61,457 nt of DNA from Enterobacter sp. (lineage in GTDB: Bacteria > Pseudomonadota > Gammaproteobacteria > Enterobacterales > Enterobacteriaceae). The notes beneath the pieces are model-generated. The model was given only the letters and a program-made list of their open reading frames with translations, made no database searches and was not told where the DNA came from. The translations under genes were made by a program, and so were the position numbers. Location: the NCBI GenBank assembly GCA_022649305.1, contig JALCNW010000019.1, positions 1 to 61,457 on the forward strand, read 5' to 3'. Shown piece by piece: positions 57,168-61,457 of this stretch. Every line of letters starts with the position of its first letter. Position 1 is the first letter of the stretch.

Positions 57168-58472
57168 TTACCTGTCCCAGTACGACTCTTCCAGGCTGTC
57201 TTCCCTTTCCGGCAAGCCGCGCGTCAGGCGTGGTGAATGCTGGTTCAGCACCTGATAACTGACGCGGTTCGCATATTTACACACCTGTGCCAGCGACGAG
57301 TATGTCAGCCAGCTGATCTTATGTTTGCTGGAGTTAGGGACATTGGTTCTGTGGTAGGCATTGGCGGTGATATCGTGCAGCAGCGCGGCCAGCGCGCCAT
57401 CGCCTGCGCCGTTGGTGTTCATGATCTTCTCCGGCCCACCCATATAAGGGGCGATATGGGAGTAAATACGCAGCGGATTTTCGCAATCCTTGTGGCGCAT
57501 CGCACGGCTGAACTCATACTGGTTAAACTCGGCAATCGCCCCAGGCAGCAGCGGATGCTGGGTTTTACGTTTGCTCTCTTCTTCGGTAAAGCCGGCCATA
57601 TAAAGCCCAACCGGTCCGGCGGTACACAACACCAGATCAACCCAGTCCAGCGCTTTATCAGACGCCAGTAGCGGATCGTTTTCACCGGTTAGCGCTTCGG
57701 CTTCTTCTTCGTTCATCGCCAGAATCGAGACGTGCTCCTTCAGGAACGCCTGCCACCATTCAGGGTTATCGGCGATCACAAATTTTGTCCCGAGCGTCAG
57801 CACCACCGGCACATTGTATTTTTTGGCGTATTCAATCGCCTTCATGGTGGCTTCTGGCATCGGTTCGCCTGGCTTACAGCGCACCAGATAGGAAGTCAGA
57901 ACCAGCGCTGATGCCCCCGCAATGACCTCTTCCGGAATACTTTCGGCACGTAGCTTATTCATGTGACCAGGGCTAATGGCAAAAGTACGCTCACCGGAAT
58001 CGCTAATCAGCGTAAAGCAGCGACCAATCGCCCCATCAACACCTTGCAGGTAGTTTAGATCGGTGCGACTGGAGGTATTACAGAGGTAACGGTAGGCATA
58101 GCCACCGATGTCGATATTGCTGCACATTACGCCGAGCAGAACCGAACGATCGTCGGCCAATACGGAGTAGTTGTGCATGGTATTGCCGATGGTGCCACCG
58201 GCAAACTGATGAGTGATCAGGTTTTCCCGTACCAGTTCCTGATACAGTGCTTCGGCGACATCATCTTCGATAACCAGCGAATGGCCAGAACTTAGCCCAT
58301 AACGTGCAACAAACGCATCATCAACTTTAGCTTCGATATCCACCAGCGTCTGATCGATACCCACCACCCACGCCGCATTGGTTTCATTGACCGGCTGGAA
58401 CTGTTGCAGTAGCGGGTCACGGGCGTTGACGGGGAAATAGTGTTTGGATTTGCGTTTACCGGGAAATTTCAT
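57168..58472 (-). CDS. gsk: Inosine-guanosine kinase
   Basis: The protein has 434 residues from MKFPGKRKSKHYFPVNARDP, as in E. coli. PfkB/ribokinase-family features: FAGGTIGNTMHNYSVLADDR and the C-terminal anion hole TNGAGDGALAALLHD. It phosphorylates inosine and guanosine in purine salvage. It is next to hemH; the aes gene present between them in E. coli is absent. Confidence 0.96.
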   Translation of the reverse strand: MKFPGKRKSKHYFPVNARDPLLQQFQPVNETNAAWVVGIDQTLVDIEAKVDDAFVARYGLSSGHSLVIEDDVAEALYQELVRENLITHQFAGGTIGNTMHNYSVLADDRSVLLGVMCSNIDIGGYAYRYLCNTSSRTDLNYLQGVDGAIGRCFTLISDSGERTFAISPGHMNKLRAESIPEEVIAGASALVLTSYLVRCKPGEPMPEATMKAIEYAKKYNVPVVLTLGTKFVIADNPEWWQAFLKEHVSILAMNEEEAEALTGENDPLLASDKALDWVDLVLCTAGPVGLYMAGFTEEESKRKTQHPLLPGAIAEFNQYEFSRAMRHKDCENPLRIYSHIAPYMGGPEKIMNTNGAGDGALAALLHDITANAYHRTNVPNSSKHKISWLTYSSLAQVCKYANRVSYQVLNQHSPRLTRGLPEREDSLEESYWDR

Positions 58473-58534
58473 TTTCTGGGCTATGTGTGACGAATGGGCC
58501 GGAAATGGTAGCACAAACCCGGCCCGATGCGCGA

Positions 58535-59497
58535 TTAGCGGCTTGTGGTCGCCAGCGAGACCATCATTTCGATATGTTCAGGAGAGTCGTTAAGTGCCGG
58601 AATGTATTCGTACTTTTCGCCACCCGCCTCAAGGAAAAATTCCCGGTTTTGCACCGCGATTTCTTCAAGCGTTTCGAGACAATCAGCGGAGAAGCCTGGG
58701 GACATCACCTGGATGTGCTTCACGCCCTTTTCGCCCAGCATTTTAAGCGTTTCGTCAGTGTACGGCGTTAACCACGGTTCACGGCCAAAGCGAGACTGGA
58801 AGGTCATCATCACCTTCTCTGGCGGGAATTCCAGTGCGGAGACCAGTTCGCGCGTGGTATCACGACAGCGCTGCGGATAGTCATCGCCTTCATCGGCATA
58901 ACGCTGAGGGATACCGTGGTAGGAGAGCAGCAACATATCTGGCTCGCCGTGCTCGGCAAACGATGCGCGGACGCTGCTGGCAAGGGCGGCGATATACATC
59001 TCGTTATCGGCATAGTCGCGAATAAAGGTGATGCCCGGAACATAGCGACGCGTCGCCATAATGCGCGCCAGTTCGTCCCAGACGGCCGCTACCGTCGAGC
59101 AGGAATACTGTGGATAGAGCGCCAGCACCACGATATGCTCAACGCCCTGCGCCAGCAGGTTCTCTACGGCGCTTTTCAGAGAAGGCTTGCCGTAGCTCAT
59201 GCCCAGCGCAACAGGGACATCGGGCAGTCGAGCCGCCAACGCTTTTTCCTGACGACGGCTGTAGACCATCAGTGGAGAACCTTCTTCCATCCAGACGGAC
59301 TGGTACAGCTTTGCCACACGTGGAGAACGAATCGGCAAAATCACACCGCGCAGCAGCGGCCACCACAGCAGTTTTGGAGTATCCACAACGCGTGAATCGC
59401 TCAAAAACTGGCGCAGATAGCGTTTAACTGCCGCAGGGGTGGATGCTTCGGGAGTGCCTAAATTGGCAAGTAAAATGCCGGTTTTTGCCTGACTCAT
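58535..59497 (-). CDS. hemH: Ferrochelatase
   Basis: The protein has 320 residues, the E. coli length. Motifs [39 protein letters not shown] (catalytic His) and [17 protein letters not shown] (catalytic Glu). It inserts ferrous iron into protoporphyrin IX, the last step of heme synthesis. Confidence 0.97.
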   Translation of the reverse strand: MSQAKTGILLANLGTPEASTPAAVKRYLRQFLSDSRVVDTPKLLWWPLLRGVILPIRSPRVAKLYQSVWMEEGSPLMVYSRRQEKALAARLPDVPVALGMSYGKPSLKSAVENLLAQGVEHIVVLALYPQYSCSTVAAVWDELARIMATRRYVPGITFIRDYADNEMYIAALASSVRASFAEHGEPDMLLLSYHGIPQRYADEGDDYPQRCRDTTRELVSALEFPPEKVMMTFQSRFGREPWLTPYTDETLKMLGEKGVKHIQVMSPGFSADCLETLEEIAVQNREFFLEAGGEKYEYIPALNDSPEHIEMMVSLATTSR

Positions 59498-59622
59498 TCA
59501 CGCCTCTTAACCATTTGAATAGCTGCTAATTGTAGCGGAAATGCGGGTAAACGGAACCCATTGCTGCGATAGGAAATATGAGAATATTTCTCACCCGGAG
59601 GACCCGGGTGAGAGGAACGTGC

Positions 59623-60300
<678 letters not shown>

Positions 60301-60437
60301 TCAAAAGCGCTAAACAATACCATCAGAACGAGTGTGGCTCAAGGAAGGCGGGACGGCTGAAACGGTTAACGGGGGAGATTATTTGGGATAGTGCGGAAGA
60401 TTTCCCCTCCCCCCAGAGGTGAGAGGGAACCGATCGA

Positions 60438-60464
60438 GCCCCTCGCCCCCTTGGGGGGAGGGGC
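60438..60464. repeat. C/G-run hairpin between adk and htpG
   Basis: GCCCCTC (60438-60444) and GAGGGGC (60458-60464) enclose CCCCC/GGGGG that can extend the stem. It stands ten bases after the htpG stop (on the - strand), likely acting as a terminator-like stem. The same class as the two hairpins listed at 25369 and 57136. Confidence 0.65.
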
Positions 60465-60473
60465 GATGTTTTA

Positions 60474-61457
60474 TTACGCCAGCAGCAGCGCGTTCACACG
60501 TTTGATGAACAGGTTTGGATCTTCCAGCGTGCCGCGTTCGGCCAGCAGGGATTGATCCAGCAGCAGCTCAACCCACTCGGCGAAGCGCGCTTCATCCTGG
60601 GTATCCGCCGCACGTTTCACCAGCGGGTGATCCGGGTTCAGCTCGAAGATGTATTTCACTTCTGGCATCGCCTGGCCCGCAGCGGCGAACAGTTTCGCCA
60701 TCTGCGTACCCATTTCGTCGGCTTCAGTGGTGACAATCGCCGGGGTATCGGTCAGACGGTGAGTGAAACGCACTTCTTTGACGCGATCGCCCAGCAGGGT
60801 TTTCACGCGCTCCACGAACGGTTCCAGTGCTTTCTCTGCTTCTTTCGCGGTGTCATCTACGTCATCCGCCAGTTTGTCGATAGACTCATCGGCTTTGGCA
60901 ACGGACTGGAAGCTTTTGCCATCGAACTCGGTCAGGTAGTTCATCATCCACTCATCAATGCGGTCAGAAAGCAGCAGCACTTCGATGCCTTTCTTACGCA
61001 GCAGTTCCAGGTGCGGACTGCTCTTCGCAGCAGCGTAGCTGTCAGCGGTGATGTAGTAGATTTTCTCCTGCCCTTCTTTCATACGGGACACGTAATCTTC
61101 GAGCGAAACGGTCTGCTCAGAAGAGTCGGTGTGCGTAGAGGCAAAGCGCAGCAGTTTAGCGATAGATTCAACGTTCGCAGAATCTTCCGCCGGGCCTTCT
61201 TTCAACACCAGGCCGAACTGTTTCCAGAAGGTCTGGTATTTTTCCGCGTCGTCTTTCGCCAGCTTGTCCAGCATCTGCAGAGTACGCTTAGTCAGCGCGG
61301 TACGCAGGTTGCGGGTCACAGTGCTGTCCTGCAGGATTTCACGCGAGACGTTCAGCGGCAGATCGTTAGAGTCGATCAGGCCACGGGTGAAGCGCAGGTA
61401 GTTCGGCATGAACTGCTCGGCTTCGTCCATGATGAATACGCGCTGCACGTACAGCTT
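60474..61457 (-). CDS. htpG: HtpG (Hsp90) chaperone, C-terminal part; 5' end outside window
   Basis: The last 327 codons are visible, beginning [20 protein letters not shown]. They cover the end of the middle domain ([20 protein letters not shown]) and the C-terminal dimerisation domain ([30 protein letters not shown]). The ATPase domain lies beyond the window. Bacterial Hsp90 helps fold client proteins under heat stress. Confidence 0.97.
   Translation of the reverse strand, partial: KLYVQRVFIMDEAEQFMPNYLRFTRGLIDSNDLPLNVSREILQDSTVTRNLRTALTKRTLQMLDKLAKDDAEKYQTFWKQFGLVLKEGPAEDSANVESIAKLLRFASTHTDSSEQTVSLEDYVSRMKEGQEKIYYITADSYAAAKSSPHLELLRKKGIEVLLLSDRIDEWMMNYLTEFDGKSFQSVAKADESIDKLADDVDDTAKEAEKALEPFVERVKTLLGDRVKEVRFTHRLTDTPAIVTTEADEMGTQMAKLFAAAGQAMPEVKYIFELNPDHPLVKRAADTQDEARFAEWVELLLDQSLLAERGTLEDPNLFIKRVNALLLA

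Overview
The window is an enterobacterial chromosome segment. From 21 kb onward the gene order is that of the adk-htpG to folD/fim region of Escherichia coli and Salmonella: htpG, adk, hemH, gsk, ybaL, fsr, ushA, ybaK, chiX, ybaP, copA, cueR, ybbJ, qmcA, fetAB, cnoX, ybbO, tesA, ybbA, ybbP, selU, purKE, lpxH, ppiB, cysS, ybcJ, folD. The fim cluster (fimAICDHF, fimZ, fimY, an EAL gene, then argU) and the sfbABC transporter follow the Salmonella pattern, but fimW is not seen and aes is missing between hemH and gsk. This suggests a member of the Enterobacteriaceae near Salmonella, Citrobacter or Enterobacter; the genus cannot be fixed from the sequence alone.

Region 1 (1-11430) is an integrated prophage or satellite entering at the 3' end of tRNA-Arg(UCU) (argU). 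A P4-type integrase lies next to the tRNA. Beyond it come a structured non-coding region (inverted arrays of TTGTTCCA, a C4-like antisense RNA candidate, boxA-like repeats, a 31-codon ORF), two AlpA-type regulators, a Bro-N antirepressor, and a YlcI/YnfO-type protein transcribed against the rest. A divergent promoter with three GGTGAACACCAC repeats drives a tightly overlapping early operon: Icd-like protein, small unknowns, a CHC2 zinc-finger protein, an ORF6N protein and a DUF927 helicase-like protein. The spanin pair Rz/Rz1 starts one base after the DUF927 stop codon and runs off the window edge.

Region 2 (11431-20761) holds argU, the fimbrial regulators (EAL protein, FimY, FimZ) on the + strand and the six-gene type 1 fimbrial operon on the - strand, meeting at a strong shared hairpin.

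Region 3 (20762-31037) is housekeeping (folD, ybcJ, cysS, ppiB, lpxH, purEK, selU), interrupted by a MalX-like PTS permease with its LacI/MalI-type repressor, palindromic operators and an upstream candidate small RNA.

Region 4 (31038-42032) holds the SfbABC methionine/iron-type ABC transporter, a porin with clustered operator-like repeats, and the ybbP-fetA block.

Region 5 (42033-46204) is an accessory insertion between fetA and qmcA: a YadA-anchored surface protein with nineteen 26-residue proline-rich repeats, and an unrecognised 285-residue protein.

Region 6 (46205-61457) is conserved core: membrane quality control (qmcA-ybbJ), copper efflux (cueR/copA), the sRNA ChiX, ushA, fsr, ybaL, gsk, hemH, adk and the 3' part of htpG.
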